From an uncultured Acidobacteriaceae bacterium (GTDB lineage Bacteria > Acidobacteriota > Terriglobia > Terriglobales > Acidobacteriaceae): a DNA stretch of 5,717 nt. The position numbers and the translations under genes are program-made. Below, one piece after another: positions 5,646 to 5,717 of the stretch (its first letter is position 1; each line of letters starts with the position of its first letter). The stretch covers positions 1 to 5,717 of the forward strand of contig CAIMNN010000083.1 of assembly GCA_903842845.1 (NCBI GenBank). The letters are read 5' to 3'. The notes beneath the pieces were generated by a model, which saw nothing but the letters and a program-made list of their open reading frames with translations, had not been told where the DNA came from and searched no databases.

Positions 5646-5717
5646 TTTCCTACGGATTAATCATCACCCGCGCCGTCTAAAAAGTATCTGAAACTGATAT
5701 CCATCATTCGGCGGGAA
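5646..5717. other. unassigned right edge
   Basis: Seventy-two bases after the last stop with no visible terminator hairpin or RNA gene. On the minus strand two frames run in from the edge and stop at 5657-5659 (TAA) or 5664-5666 (TGA). Either could be the last 17-19 codons of a convergent gene, but the stretch is too short to decide. Confidence 0.3.

Noticed and set aside
5657..5717. Possible tail of a convergent minus-strand gene at the right edge
   Set aside because: Only 17-19 codons are visible and two minus-strand frames compete; no motif allows a choice.

Overview
The window is a 5.7 kb stretch of bacterial chromosome with every recognisable gene on the + strand. Coding sequence is GC-rich with strongly C-ending codons (ctc, gtc, gcc, acc), the MnmG reads like acidobacterial MnmG, and the intergenic style (short runs of A between C-rich words, palindromic ccttcgc/gcgaagg hairpins) also fits. 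I therefore favour an Acidobacteriota member (Terriglobia / Acidobacteriaceae-like). This is inference from composition and memory of family sequences, not a search.

Layout. (1) Bases 2-1354 are the 3' two thirds of an ABC-F ATPase of the YheS/Uup type: end of the first ATPase domain, inter-domain linker, complete second ATPase domain, a hinge built from a 9-bp tandem repeat, and a C-terminal coiled coil. (2) Bases 1355-1812 are non-coding. They open with two consecutive hairpins (a 10-bp perfect stem, then a 12-bp stem) followed by about 370 bases without a convincing gene. (3) Bases 1813-2955 encode an exported alpha/beta-hydrolase (PGAP1/SERAC1-like lipase/esterase fold) with an uncharacterised C-terminal region. 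(4) 23 bases later, bases 2979-4952 encode a complete MnmG (GidA), the FAD-dependent tRNA wobble-uridine modification enzyme. (5) Bases 5025-5645 hold a more AT-rich gene for a small two-helix membrane protein, split into two halves by one in-frame TAA at 5334-5336. (6) The last 72 bases hold nothing I can assign.

The ABC-F protein (ribosome-associated) and MnmG (tRNA modification) are both translation-related housekeeping genes, but nothing shows that they work together. The hydrolase and mnmG are close enough to be co-transcribed, with no functional link visible. I see no phage, transposon, CRISPR, toxin-antitoxin or defence system. The points most worth a second look are the nonsense-interrupted membrane protein and the repeat-built hinge of the ABC-F protein.
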